Origin: Terana coerulea
Lineage: Eukaryota > Basidiomycota > Agaricomycetes > Polyporales > Phanerochaetaceae
Length of the DNA: 64,000 nt
Direction of reading: 5' to 3'
Assembly (NCBI GenBank): GCA_024811115.1
Contig: JAKOGH010000681.1
Span: 62,001 to 126,000, forward strand
The notes below the pieces were generated by a model that saw only the letters and a program-made list of their open reading frames with translations, was not told where the DNA came from and searched no databases. Shown here piece after piece: positions 11,686 to 23,515 of this stretch (the stretch's first letter is position 1; the number at the start of each line of letters is the position of its first letter). The position numbers were made by a program, and so were the translations under genes.

Positions 11686-12730
11686 TTAGTGGTCGTATGG
11701 AGGGGTTTGGGCTCTGTCTTCGTCCTTCTTGACATCATCCACAGGCGGCGGCGGGGTTCTTGCCCGGTCGTCTCTGCGCCTGTCGGGAGAAGCGCTCCTG
11801 CGCTTTTCAGGGCTTCGGCTCCGCCGTTTTTCGTCTCTGTCCCTGTCCCGGTCATCGCGGTCGCGATCTCGCTCACGTTCCCTCGGACGTTCACGGTCAC
11901 GGTCCCGCTCGCGGTCCCTGTCGCGGTCTCTGCCCCCGTCTCTGCCTCCCCGCCACGGCGCGGGCTACGGGAGCGGTCACGGTCACGGTCACGGCCGCCG
12001 CGGGTAGGAGACCTTCTTTCGTAACGCCAGACAGAGGAAGGGGGATTCTTCGCCCACTGCGTGTATGCGTTAGACACTCGTTGTTCAGACCGCTGTGTAT
12101 ACTGCTTACCTGAATGCTGATTCGTGCTCCGTCGAAGTTGCGGCCGTGCCTAAACAAACGCGCCGGTCAAAACGGAGGGACTTGCAGAAGGCGAACATGG
12201 TCACATACATGTCATAATAGGCGTCTTCAGCGTCGCGAGTGCTGCGGAACTCCACGAAGGCATAACTGCGGGACGGGTGCGAAGGGACGTTGAGCGATCG
12301 GTTGGAACTCGAGGGACAGCAGGGGCACGGGCGCATCGCAACAAGGAAGAACTTGCGCGGAGAGCGGGCTCTTCTTCGGGCGGTCGCTCGTGCGACGCCG
12401 ACCGTTTGAACGCGGTGCGTAGCGTGGGTCCGTACGAGGTTTATTCGCTCGAGGCTATCCATCGCGTAGGAAGGACCAGGACACGGTTCGAGGCGGTTCG
12501 ACTGCGAAGAAGAGCAGGTGTAAACACAGGGCGAAACACTTACGGGCTGGAATTTGCGCTGGGGTTGCGGGGAGCTGGAACGTCACAGCGAATTAGAGGA
12601 CCAAACCTGAAAGGGAGTCAGCGGATGTTGGGCGCGCGGATGGTTCCAAGACTCACCGTTCAAACTCAAACGCCAGGTCACGCGCACGAGTGGAGGGGCC
12701 GAAGCCTGAAACAAAAAGAATGCGAGGCAT
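11686..12730 (-). CDS. SR-type splicing factor: one RRM plus RD/RS-rich tail
   Basis: N-terminal RRM spread over several exons. RNP2 is MPRILFVSGFGPSTRARDLA, RNP1 is PYAFVEF, followed by TRDAEDAYYDMHGRNFDGAR. The RRM exons are joined by an intron of about 280 nt and short introns, all GT-AG with agreeing phases. WAKNPPSSVWRYERRSP and a tail of RD, RE, RS and RSPEKRR units follow, ending RAQTPPYDH. SR proteins bind pre-mRNA and recruit spliceosome components in the nucleus. The long open frame runs on to 11598 in a non-RS frame; the RD/RS tail lies in another frame, entered at the CCCC at 11948-11951, so one base is probably missing there. The stop at 11686-11688 assumes this. Closest known type: single-RRM fungal Srp1/Srp2-like proteins. 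Confidence 0.83.
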
Positions 12731-13233
12731 ACTGTCGTCGACGTCGTCGTGGCCGTCGAGGTTGAAGGCGAGAGCTGCACCCGCAAGACTCAGCGCACGC
12801 GCGGTTCAGTGCTCTGTTTGGCTGTGTTTGGTTTTGATTCGGTCCCGTCAGTGCTGCTGCCTGATATGGTAAGTATTCAACTTCTTCTTGCTTTGTGCTG
12901 TAGTCTCGCCGTGAACAGAAAGCCAGCTGGTCTACCAGCACGCTCGGCACGCGTGCGCAGCAAAAAGCATGAACCTACGTTCCTTGCGGTCCACGTAAAT
13001 GCAGACGGTAAAATTGCCGGTGCCAGGGAGTGTTCACCGTCAAGTTCTCCATCTAAGTACTATTGTCTCCGCTTGGTCTGCCGGTAATACCGCGTGCGCA
13101 CTCGAACCAGACCCATGCCCATTTCAAGATGAAATTTAATATTTATGCCTTGTATGTATCGCATTTCGCATTTTCTGTCTATCGAGCTTACAGGAAGCCT
13201 GCGCTAGACAAGGCTCGATATTCACCCCATTCA

Positions 13234-13241
13234 TGACGTCA
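13234..13241. promoter_or_regulatory. CRE-like palindrome TGACGTCA
   Basis: Perfect ATF/CREB-type 8-mer in the region between the diverging SR-protein (start 12730) and 13347 genes, 106 bp before the latter's ATG. Function is inferred only from the motif. Confidence 0.4.
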
Positions 13242-13346
13242 CATGCGCCCAACGCGATGGTGCAAGCCTTTCGCTGTTCTCCTGCTACTATCAACTCTAC
13301 TGTTTTCCACCCCACTTGACTACTTTGTTGAAGCAAGATCAGCACA

Positions 13347-13928
13347 ATGTCTTTAGGAGGAGGTTTGTCAATGCTGGCCTAGTTGCCAGGCTGCACCTGT
13401 AGCTGACCTTCCCCGGGTAGCCGATGCGAAATTTCCGAACCAGCCTGACAACGGGCTACCCCCGTCGCCTACACGAGAGAATCCAGGAGCGGTAAGGTGA
13501 TATACGGTGCACGCCCTACGAGTCTCGCTGAATCCGCTCTTTTCAGGTCTATCCGAAATCAGACCCGCAAGGTACGTGCGCCCTCAGTCTAAATGAGCAT
13601 GTAACTTATCGACCTTCTCTGAGCAGGTGCACCGTCAGAGTCGGTTCCTGGCACAGGAGGCGACCGCGAACCATCGTCCACCTTGGGCAATCCCTTCGCG
13701 CTCAAGAGCGCCCTGCAGAAGCTCGACCACGCGCTCAGCGAGGTCATTACTTCAATCGAGGGCGAGGGAGGGCGTGTCGGCTCGTCGGCTAATGAGAACG
13801 AACTGCTGCAGAAGTTCAAGGGCTGGCGCCAGGAGCTGTTGACCCTTGGAGCGGGTAGCCATGGCGGAACGGACTCAGGCCGCGGAGAGGGGACAGTAAC
13901 GCAGGAGGGACCATTGTTCACGGACTGA
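13347..13928 (+). CDS. Small unrecognised protein with C-terminal coiled coil
   Basis: Four exons with consistent phases: 13347-13362 (16 nt), 13421-13491, 13547-13571 (25 nt microexon) and 13627-13928; about 137 aa. The N-terminal half is Pro/Gly/Ser-rich and probably disordered. The C-terminal half has amphipathic helices (NPFALKSALQKLDHALSEVI; ENELLQKFKGWRQELLTLG). I do not recognise the family. Choice of start: the ATG follows a pyrimidine/A-rich leader, and only this splice pattern joins all exons in frame. It diverges from the SR-protein gene. Confidence 0.62.
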
Positions 13929-14365
13929 GTCACCATGTTATATCGCATGAAACCTGGTTGAGCGCAATAGACTTGTTGGAGACTTGATGTTGAATCATAC
14001 AACCAATGAGATACAAGTACAAGATTCTAGCACGCCATTTTGTGCACCGGAAAACCCTTTACCCAAAACATCTATACTTTACCGAACAAAACAGCACGCC
14101 TGTTGCCGCAGCAGCCCAACCAAGACCCGCCCCAGCTGGATCCCATCTGAGCTGAGGGGTTCAGATGTAAGTTGACGTCTTTTCTCTTTTCCATTTGATG
14201 GTAAGTAGTTTGAGTCATTTGCCTTGAGTTCATCACGCAAGCTGGTGAACTGTCTCTTTATCAGCCGCAAAGTACAGAGCCAATGAATCAAGAATACCCA
14301 CAGGTACATAGTAGCTAATTCACCGTTACCTCATCTGCTGTCGCACCCATGTCTGCCTGAGAGCG
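13929..14365. other. 3' intergenic between convergent genes
   Basis: About 440 bp between two 3' ends. No gene or repeat seen. Confidence 0.45.
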
Positions 14366-15409
14366 CTAGCGGCACATCCCGCCAGGTCGTCGAGGACCCT
14401 GCTTGTTGGTACAAAAGATACCAAAGCGGCGACGTGGTTGCTGAACCAAGACCGGCTGCGGCATGCTGTCTTCGTCGTCCGAGCTTGTTTCGCCTTCGTC
14501 GTCTCGGCCGTGGTCCCTGCGGGCCTGTCGTCCTCTAGCTTGAGACGCCATGGCGCCTGTATTCTTCCGGACCCAGGCCTCACTCAAGACTAGCTTTCCT
14601 GACCTACCGAGGAGAACGTCGGGAGCTGAATAAGCGGCATTCATTAGCGGAGTAACGGTGACTGTTGTCTGGGCTGCAGATACTCACGCAACATTTTGCC
14701 CTCGGTAGCTGTGCGAGACTGCGTGCGAGAACTGTATCGCGGCGGGGTCGGCAACCGTACGAACGGCCGCAATGTAATCGATACATCTTCCGGACTATGG
14801 CTCCAGGAAGACATGGACGCTGAATCTTCGGAAGTTGCCACTTGGATGCTGGTAGCCAATGGGAAGAGCAATCGATCCACACGGTCTGTATAGCGTCAAT
14901 ACAGCGAAGCTTCCCGGGATGCACCCCAAACAAGAATACCTACCTTGAAGGTTGAGGTCTTCTTGCATCAAGGGGCGCAGGCGCTCGAGCATTTGCAACA
15001 TGTCGAAATATGCCGCCTTGTGGTGGGAAAGGGCGGGCATGCAGCTGGAAAGTGGGTGTAACCGTACCCCGCTGCGGAGGAGTGTTGAACGAGCAATCTA
15101 CATCGATTATTAGCGGTCAGAATCGCAACGCATTGGGCCAGCAAGCCATAATCAAGAACTAACTTCGACAAGAGTGACGATCTGGAGGTATCAGGGTATT
15201 GAGTGTATATAAGAAAATAAACGAAGTGAACAACCCACTTTCCGACGGTGTCGCTGTATATCCGACACTGAGAGCTCGCCGCAAGTCCTCAGATCGTTTG
15301 CGGCGGGGATAAAGTCCCGCAGCGATGATAAGCGATGGGCAAGGTCCATCGAGCCCTGTCGCAAATTTATGCGAGGCATCCGGACGGCGGAAAACTCGTC
15401 TGAAGTCAT
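14366..15409 (-). CDS. Unrecognised protein, helical N-terminus and acidic/basic tail
   Basis: Built from five or six exons on the minus strand, from MTSDEFSAVRMPRINLRQGS. A helical region (DIQRHRRKIVTLVE; HKAAYFDMLQMLERLRPLMQ; DRVDRLLFPLATSIQV) is followed by a Ser/Thr-rich stretch with RPFVRLPTPPRYSSR, then DVLLGRSGKLVLSEAWVRKN, a mixed-charge run (RRDHGRDDEGETSSDDEDS) and a short basic end. The introns have GTGGGT, GTTAGT, GTAGGT and GTGAGT donors with CAG/TAG acceptors and phases that agree. I do not recognise the family. The last 25 residues could be misframed, since an alternative frame runs on to 14326. Confidence 0.58.
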
Positions 15410-17855
15410 GGAGGGCAAAGAGGAATATGTGCTGCGGAGGGGGTAGTAGTGGAAGAGAGGGTGGTGAAGCGAGGGGCTTTGCCTTCCTGGTTCCAACGTG
15501 TCTAAATAGATTACGGGAGCCCAGAGGCGCGGCACACCCCGGTGGCCACTCTTGCCACCTTCCGGGGATACGGAACACGTAAACATCTGGGTGCCCTTCC
15601 TCTCATGCCCCCAGCCCGCAGGCAGGCGCTGCTCACGTACGAGTCATTTCACAGCCATGTACTGTCTGAGACCGGTTTTCTGCTGCAGGTACATCAAGGT
15701 ATGAGGCTGTCGGCGGAGCACAGCGCTGCGTGCGAATGAGGTTGAAAAACCCGTCGTCGGCCTGGACGTTCCAAATCCGGATGAAGCGGCATGTCCCGAA
15801 GGATCTTGATGAGAGATCTGCCCGTGCGCTGCTCGGCGTTCTGGCGAACTGTTTTTCCTCAATGCATGCTCCACAACTTCTTCCAGGTGCCCTGAAGTTG
15901 CCAATGGAGGCTTTGACAAGGAATGAAACTCTCCTTGTTTTCTTCTTGAAGGCTACGGTCGATAACGGCACAGCGTGGACGCCCATGTGAAGCGGTGTGT
16001 GACTTAGCGCCGTCACATTGCTTGATCTCCATGTTTCCAAGCAGCCGCCATTGCGGTGTGCCCGACATGCAGGGGTACACCTGTTCGACATACGGGATCA
16101 TCCTGCGGCATATATGATGGCCTGAGAGCGGTAACGCTCCCTTCTACCTGACTCTAAGGGCACAAATGACGCATTATGCCCAGGAGACTTATGAGGACAC
16201 ATGATCTCCACCGCTGAATGCAGTACTGCCTTCCGGAAAGCCTTAATTGCCTTTCGGTCTACATATGACTCCCTCGTGTCCGCTGACAGCCTACAAATAC
16301 TGCGGTCAAATTGAGTCACAAGGGCGCGACTCTCCGCGCGAGGACCCAGAGCCTGAGTCAAGGGCAGTCAAGCCTAGCAATATGGCGTGAAAAGGGTATG
16401 GGCTGTATGGCTGCTGTCAGTGGGTCCAATAGTCTAATCTGAAGCATTATGGTACATAGCAGGTTTTCTGGGCTAAAAGAGTCCACACGGCCCCCGCCGT
16501 TGCATGTGGCTCACTGCGTGTGTATGCCATAGATACTGAGCAAAGCCGGAGCAGCAGGGAAAGCTGGCGCTCGTCTCGCTTCACTTTCCTAGTAAAATCT
16601 TATCGGCGCTGTTCGGCTTGCCACTAGCCTGCCCGCAAAGTCACTGACCGCAGAGTTTTGCCAAGATGACCTTGACGACACCCGGGTCCTACGAGGATGA
16701 CTTCGACTTATGACTTAATTTACTCTATAAATTTAGAATAAGGCCAGCTTCTGGTCACCACTTATGACCCACGAGTATTCACTAACCCCAGGCTGACCAT
16801 AAGATATAGGTACACTTTCATCGGCAAATTGAGGATATAGGGATAATTTATAACGTAAATAGTATAGCGAGCAACTTCCGCTTCACATGGTTATTTATAA
16901 CTACGCAGTCATGTATAAATTAAAATCTCTCCAAGACAACAGAAACAGACAGCCCTGACTAAGGGCTGGTTGGTATCTCCATAGCACTAAGTACTTAATT
17001 GCTCGTTTGGCAGGTTGCGGGCATGCGGGGGTATTAAGTACGTTTGGGAGCAGTTATTCCGCCGACGGAATTTGGATATCCAGAACTCCAACCACAACAA
17101 GGGTCCAATTACTACTGTTCCAAGTTACCTCCATTGAGTCCTGGGCGGCTAGTACTGTAACATTTTCCACCGAACGCTGGTGGCACGGAGGTTGTTATGG
17201 CTTATTTGCGCCAGATCCAGATCCTATCCCATCTGATGGCGGCGCGGTAGCCTGAAAAGGCAAGTTACGCATCACTCCTGCTCTACTCCCAGACACTAAC
17301 AGTATGCTGACACGGGTACTTTTGTGTTGAAGCGCACCATAAAGGCATGATTCTGAGCTAGCGTATGTTTGAAGTGATTAAGAGACTTGCTCGTTTGCAT
17401 GGAAGCAATTGAGCTTCTGATCACCTGCTTTGTAGTTTTTCTTCGGGCGACGAACAAATCACATTCGTTCAGCATACTCATGAGAAACGTGAAACGATAT
17501 GTGCAGCGAGACAGATGCATGCGATAACGTCGGCATGTGGACGCGTCTGTCTTTCCTGGACCTTCTACATATAAGTGTTGTAGCTTGTAAGAAGGCCGTA
17601 TGTGCTTACATAAGCTGACTCGCTTATGTGGTTACGGTACCCAGACCGTTCTTCCAACTCGAATCCCACTCTCCAGTTCTGCAGTGACTGCTTGCGTACA
17701 CCGTTCGAGACATTGCCACGCGTTTTGAGCCCCTGTGCAAGCACTCACCGTCACATCTCGCGCGCGGAATGTCCCACTAGAGGGTGCATGGGCCGGCGAC
17801 TCGATCATACCTCACGAACTGCACGCTTTCACGATCTGTTCGTCACGAACTTGAT
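15410..17855. other. Gene-poor 2.4-kb region with an AT-rich core
   Basis: No gene is supported. About 16690-16930 is clearly AT-richer than its surroundings (TTTATAACGTAAATAG-type sequence) and could be transposon relic or spacer DNA. A plus frame at 15730-15990 looks protein-like for about 60 codons, but has no start context, intron pattern or domain I can defend. Confidence 0.4.
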
Positions 17856-20800
17856 ATGGCGGCCATACCCCAGTACGCACAGCTTGTCGATGACGACGAC
17901 GACGAGTCGCGAGTGGCGACCCCGACCGCATCTCATCAGCCCAGCCTCTCACCGGGACACCCCTCATCAACAGCCGCTCCTAACGATGAATCTGACGACC
18001 TTCAGACCTTCTCCGCTTCACTTTCATCCATTCTGGATACTACTTTGCACCTGGGCGATACTGTTTCGGCTCCTCAACATGAAGCGCGACCCAGCACAAG
18101 TGCGACCCCGGCAAGTGGACATATCATCTTACCCCTTCCAACTACCTCTTCATCGCGAGCGCAATCGATGCACGTTTCACCTGACGGGCGAGAGGAGGAG
18201 GCGTTTGTTGATTTGAGCGACTTGCCACCGGAGATAGCTACGGCAGACATTTCCATCGCGCGTGAGTGTTGGCTATGTTGCTCGCCTGCAGGTGCTCACA
18301 GAAGATGCAGCGGACTTCAGTTTTGTAGAGACCTCGTCCGGGGCAGCTGCTCGCGAGATCAAACGGCGGTATGACCAGTACCTCGGCGTCGGTAGAGATG
18401 TGCGGTCCCCATATGCCATTACTGCGCTTGTGAACCTGTACGGCAAGCAGGTGTACCGGGTTGGGTGCGTACGCTTATGCTATGAATGCTACGCTATTCT
18501 GATAATTTCTTAGAAACCGTGAGATGTCTGCACCTGCAGCCGCCGCAGCCGAAGATGCAGAAAGTCGCAGCACCCGAGTCAAGTCGACCAGTGTCGGATC
18601 TACCGCGTCGAATTCCCAATCGCCCAGGAATTTGGCACAACCACCGCCACAAGGCAAACGTCGTTCCCGTATGAGCGTGCACTCTTTTCTACCCCCTGTC
18701 ATGTTTAAGAACGGAGTGGTGCAAGCACCCCCAAGTCACCCAACACGCAGGACAGCAGCGGTAGCCGGTCGCCACCTGTGCGGAAGCTCAGGAAGACCCG
18801 CTCCATTCCGAACCTCGTCTCGCCGACGACAGCGGAGCAGTTCGTGGCCACCCCTGTCACACCCACAATGACCAGCGGCCGCCCGCATGCCCACAGCGTC
18901 TCTAGCGTCGACGCATACAAGCTCCCCGCACTCACGTCGATCGACACCACCGCTAATGTGCCAACACCCGACATCTTTGCGGACATCATGTCGTGGACGA
19001 GCGTGCCTCCGTCGCCGGTCAGCTCAAGCTCGCAGCTCCGGTCTACGCGGAGCTTCTACTCACCCTCCGAACGCCCTCATGACTCTCAAGGCGACGAACC
19101 CACCACGCCTGACGTTATCCGGCATCCGTTCGGCAGGGGCGTCACCTTCGACTCACCTGCTTGGAACTCGCCGACCCATCTCACCTCGCCACCTGTGTTA
19201 CGTGAGATGCAATCATTCGAGTCCGGCTTGACTGCTCGCGCAGACCCTACCCCGCGGTCGGTGCGGCTTGGCAAGTTACGGCAGCGGCTCTCCGACGATA
19301 GTGTACAAATCCCGGAGGACGAACCACTCACGCAGCCAGACACCCCCATTTTCGAGCCACCGGTATTCGAGCCGCTGGCCGAAGATTCTATGCTCTCGCG
19401 CTACCCAACGGACATTTTTGATGTTTTGCAGAATTTCAGCGGCATGCCCGTGATCGACAGCATCGCAGCGGATCCGAACGAGACCACCATCCGTCTGTCG
19501 TTGCAGACGGACGAGTCTGCTGCACCGCGGGACGACCCGCGCTTCGTCGTATGGGGCGAGGTGCAGACGGACGAATTTGGCAACCTCTCGCCTTCTCGAA
19601 GCACGACAGACATTTCCTCGGGACATTCCGTAGCATCGCGGCGGAAGAGCACGAGAGAGAAGTCGGATGCTGAACTGCCGCGTGTCCATGTCCCATCCAA
19701 CGACTCATCCAAGAGGGTTGTAGTCGCCGCCACCATAGAACGATGGATCGCGCAGCTGACCAGCGAGCTCAACTACGACGAGCTACTCATATTCTTCCTG
19801 ACATACCGTACCTATATCAGCGCGCTGGACCTGGGACACCTATTAATCTGTCGGTTCCATTGGGCATTAGCTCAACCAACATCGACCCGCGACGAGATGG
19901 TGCGGCGAATTGTTCGCGTCAGGACGTTCATTGCCATTCGGTATTGGCTCCTGACGTTCTTCAACGTGGATTTTGTTCCCAACCCCGGCTTACGTCTCTT
20001 GTTCGCCGACTGGCTGAACTCTCTACGGAAAGATCGGATCCTTGCACAGCATAAAGACGCAATGGTACGTTGTGTTCCACTTTTATTCAATGAAAATTCG
20101 CTCACGTTGATCTGCGCACAGAGCATCATCTTGAAGCTACGAAAAGTAGTACGAGACTGCAAGGAGGCTTTCACGCACTCGATGAATCCGGAAGCTGCTA
20201 GGAAACTGAAGCCCCCGAAGCCGAAGTCGTTTGTACCACCGCCGGCACCCGTCCTGGGAGACTTGTCTAATGGCAACTTCGCTGAGGCACTGCGGAGGGC
20301 CGTAGGGCAGGACAATGACGAAGCTGACATCGACTTAAAACTCGAGGGCGTGGATGAACCTGGCGAATACAGCCTGACTCTGACGTCTCCATCTGGCAAC
20401 CCTTCCTCGGCCGTCGACCTAGCAATGTTACGTCAGCCTTTGCATCTCGCTTTCTTGCAGTACGGGAAACAAGTCTCCACCGGCCTCCCACCGCCTGTCG
20501 TCCCCTCGCAACTTCACATGCCTATACAGCATCACACATTCTCGCGAGTGGTTGTGAACGCCATCGGCAGGTTGGGCCGCTGGAAACGAGTTCTGAATTA
20601 CCGGACGGCGACCAGGGGTGCACCCATCAGACCCCCTCTCGGGCTCAGCGGGCGCGTGCTTGGATGCCACGGCCTTCGACATTGAGGCGAGCGAGACCGG
20701 CGATTTACTGCTGGTTCGCGGTGGAGTGGAGTCATACCTGAAAATGGTGGAGTCACAAATGGCGCGCAAGTCCGGGAGCAGTATTCTCTCGACCCCTCTA

Positions 20801-23096
20801 GTCGCTGTCGAACCCCCGCCGCCGTACGTGTACGACCCTACGAGGATTAGCCACGACGGCACCTTGGTGGAGGGTGAAGGCCTTGAACCTGTCCAAGAAA
20901 CTTCGGATGAGGGCGCGTCTGCAGAAGACGAAGTCGTGCGCGGTTCTCAACCGGAAGAAGCTCCAACAACACCCGTACCTGCATCCGAACCTTTCCCTCC
21001 TCGGCCGCAGTCACCACCACCCGCATCTACACGCTCCTCCGTGATGTCCAATGGTAGCTCTGTGGAATTTTCACCAGGGCATGGAGCGCGGTCTCGATAC
21101 CAAATGGATATTGTTTCTATCGACGACCTGGACCTTTCGGATCTGTCGTCTTCCGAAGACCATGCTGCACCGCCGCAACCCGGGCTGAGACGACTCAACA
21201 GACGGCTTCCCAACCGTCGAGACTTCGAGTTCGTGCGGCGGTCAGTGGAGAGCGCGTCGTCCATGGGCATTCGCAATCACGACTCTGTCCTCTCCGCTGG
21301 TTCCTCGGTAGCCTCCTCCGCGCACGTGTCCGGGAGTGGCGATGTCGGCGGGCCGATTCACCAATGGCAGATGAACGCGCTGGTGGATTCGCTCAGTGAT
21401 GATGAAGAGTCTGGCGACGTCGAAGCTGCTCTGCGCCGTTTAGAGGGCCAGATCAACGAGTCAAAGCAACAGGCAAAGCAGTCGAAGGTGGACGGCTGGG
21501 TGCAGTCTATCCGCGAACGCCTTGCCAACGGACAATTTGGGAGATGATCGTCATCGTTACTCAGATGGTTCGGATGAAGAGGATTACGGCGAGGTGCAGA
21601 GTAGGCTGAATGGCGACGGCGAGTCGGACGTGGCGGCCAGTCACCGGAGTCCATCGAGGACGTCTGTTTCGCAGGTCAGCTCGCGGAGCTCTGTTGCTTC
21701 GGAGTACTCGCCGTTCTCTGTTGGGCTTCCGCCCTCCACAGAGCCGAAGGCACCGGCTGTCCCACCAGGACTGGGGCATCCGACGCCGACGCCGCCGTGC
21801 GACGGCAAGCCCGCACCCGAGGATGTGGTGCCGCTCGAGATATTGCAGAGTCGAGTACCTTCGAGGCCCACAACTTCTGCTGGATCACCGCCTGTCGAGA
21901 AGCCCCCGCCATTACCGAGGAGCAACATTACCCTCAACACTAATCCCACCTCGTTTGCGAAGGCGGAGAAGAACCTGAAGAGGCATCGCTCATTCGTCCT
22001 ATCGTACAAGTCAGAGACCCTGGTCCACCACTTCTCGAGCATTGACAGGGAACTGTTCCTCAATCTGAAATTCGATGAGCTGGTGTCCCAGGACTACTGG
22101 ATGACGCCTTCGGAAGAGTACAACATCCTGGACTGGAGCCAGTTCATGAAGGATCGGCTGAGGCTGAAGACAGGAGCAACCGAACACGGTCAAGACCTCG
22201 GCTCTGACGGCGGTGCGCAGTCGGTTCAATCTCATGGCGAACTTCGTGATTGCGGAGATTGTTATCACGCACCCGAGTGAAAGGTTGATGATTCATAGCA
22301 AGTTCGTCCGCATTGCCTGGGTACGTGCGCTTTCCCCGCCTATCTCCACTATATTGCTAACCGTGTACAACAGAAAGCGTACAATCTGAAGAACTTTAGC
22401 ACCTTGGTTGCCATTCTTGCTGGTCTAGATAGCCAATGGGTGAAGCGGGCTCTCCGGCAGAGCAATGTTAAACTGGGTATGTGGGAGAACCGGATGCTCC
22501 GTGACCTGCAACAGTGGGCGACTGCCGAAGGCGACTTCAAGCACATTCGACAGACGGTAGAGGCTCTGGCAGATGCGAAGGCCGACACATCGAACCTGAG
22601 TTTGAGCACTGAGGGTCAAGCTTCGACATCGCGAAGCCGCGCGGCGTCTGAGCTGCCCATGCCACCGTCATGCATACCCTTCTTCGGTACGTCCTAAGTC
22701 CGCCAGACTTCGCGGGAAGCCTCTTATAGTCAATTTTGCGCAGGCATCTATCTCTCTGAATTGTATCGGTATAGCAACTTGCCGGACCTAATCGACCCCA
22801 CTGCGCCCAACGAGCCAGTCAGCATCGACCCAGAGACGAACACGTTCGAGTCGCCCGCGCACCCGGACGTCTTCTCGCATTTGGCCTCCCTCCCGCCGAA
22901 CGTACCTTTGGAGCCTCTGATCAACGTCCACAAGCAACGCCTCGTCGCTAGTGTCGTCAAGTCTCTTGTAGATGGGCAGCATCTTGCGGCAAGGGTGAAC
23001 TTCACAACCGAGAAGAAGCTCTTCCAGAAGTGTCTACGTATACGCGGCCTCAACTCGGAAACCTTGCACCGCGCCCTTGCTTTGTACGGCAACTAG
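17856..23096 (+). CDS. Lte1-like Ras guanine-nucleotide exchange factor
   Basis: Large multidomain protein, about 1,600 aa once frames are joined. It starts MAAIPQYAQLVDDDDDE. Residue order: disordered acidic/Ser-rich N-terminus; a small domain (DAADFSFVETSSGAAAREIK); long Ser/Pro region; RasGEF N-domain (19700-20200: IERWIAQLTSELNYDELLIF, then WLNSLRKDRILAQHKDAM); disordered middle; catalytic CDC25 domain (about 22000-23090: DYWMTPSEEYNILDWSQF, RFNLMANFVIAEIV, FSTLVAILAGLDSQWV, IPFFGIYLSEL). RasGEFs load Ras/Rho-type GTPases with GTP; Lte1 acts on mitotic-exit or polarity GTPases. Introns include 18260-18310, 18474-18513, 20065-20121 (57 nt, in-frame, stopless), 22321-22373 and 22687-22742. 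Four one-base corrections are needed: C5 at 18728-18732 (one short), G4 at 20615-20618, G3 at 21539-21541 and GG at 22173-22174 (each one extra). Confidence 0.85.
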
Positions 23097-23515
23097 TACT
23101 CGAACATACGAACGCTTTCCCTGGTACACGGCAACACATAGGCTGGGCCCAGACAACTGTCAAGGATTGCGGCTATTTCATTATCATTTACTCGGGATTT
23201 GGGGAGCAAAGTGTACAACGCTGATGAAATTCCGGCTCTTGGTGTCCAAGCAAGTCTCCTAGAAAGTAACAGAATATGTAGCACTGAATATTGATGAATC
23301 ATGCCATTCTCCGCCATAGCTGGCGACGAGTGAGATGTCAGCCTAATCGATTGCACCATGGTCAGATTCTACGAGATTCAGCCAAGATTCAGCTGAGCCC
23401 CGTGAAAGTATATGTATGGGGCCAATAGGAGGCTGCTGATATTGCCCCCGCCCGCGCGGACCGAGCGACCCTCACCTCTTGCTCTCAACCTCCATCATCT
23501 CCCTCAATCTACACC
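23097..23515. other. Intergenic RasGEF 3' / malate dehydrogenase 5'
   Basis: About 420 bp. It contains a pyrimidine-rich leader with CTCCATCATCTCCC just before the dehydrogenase ATG, typical of highly expressed fungal genes. No gene seen. Confidence 0.4.

Noticed and set aside
15730..15990. Plus frame that looks protein-like for about 60 codons
   Set aside because: No domain, no upstream or downstream exons that join, and an equally long frame lies on the opposite strand.
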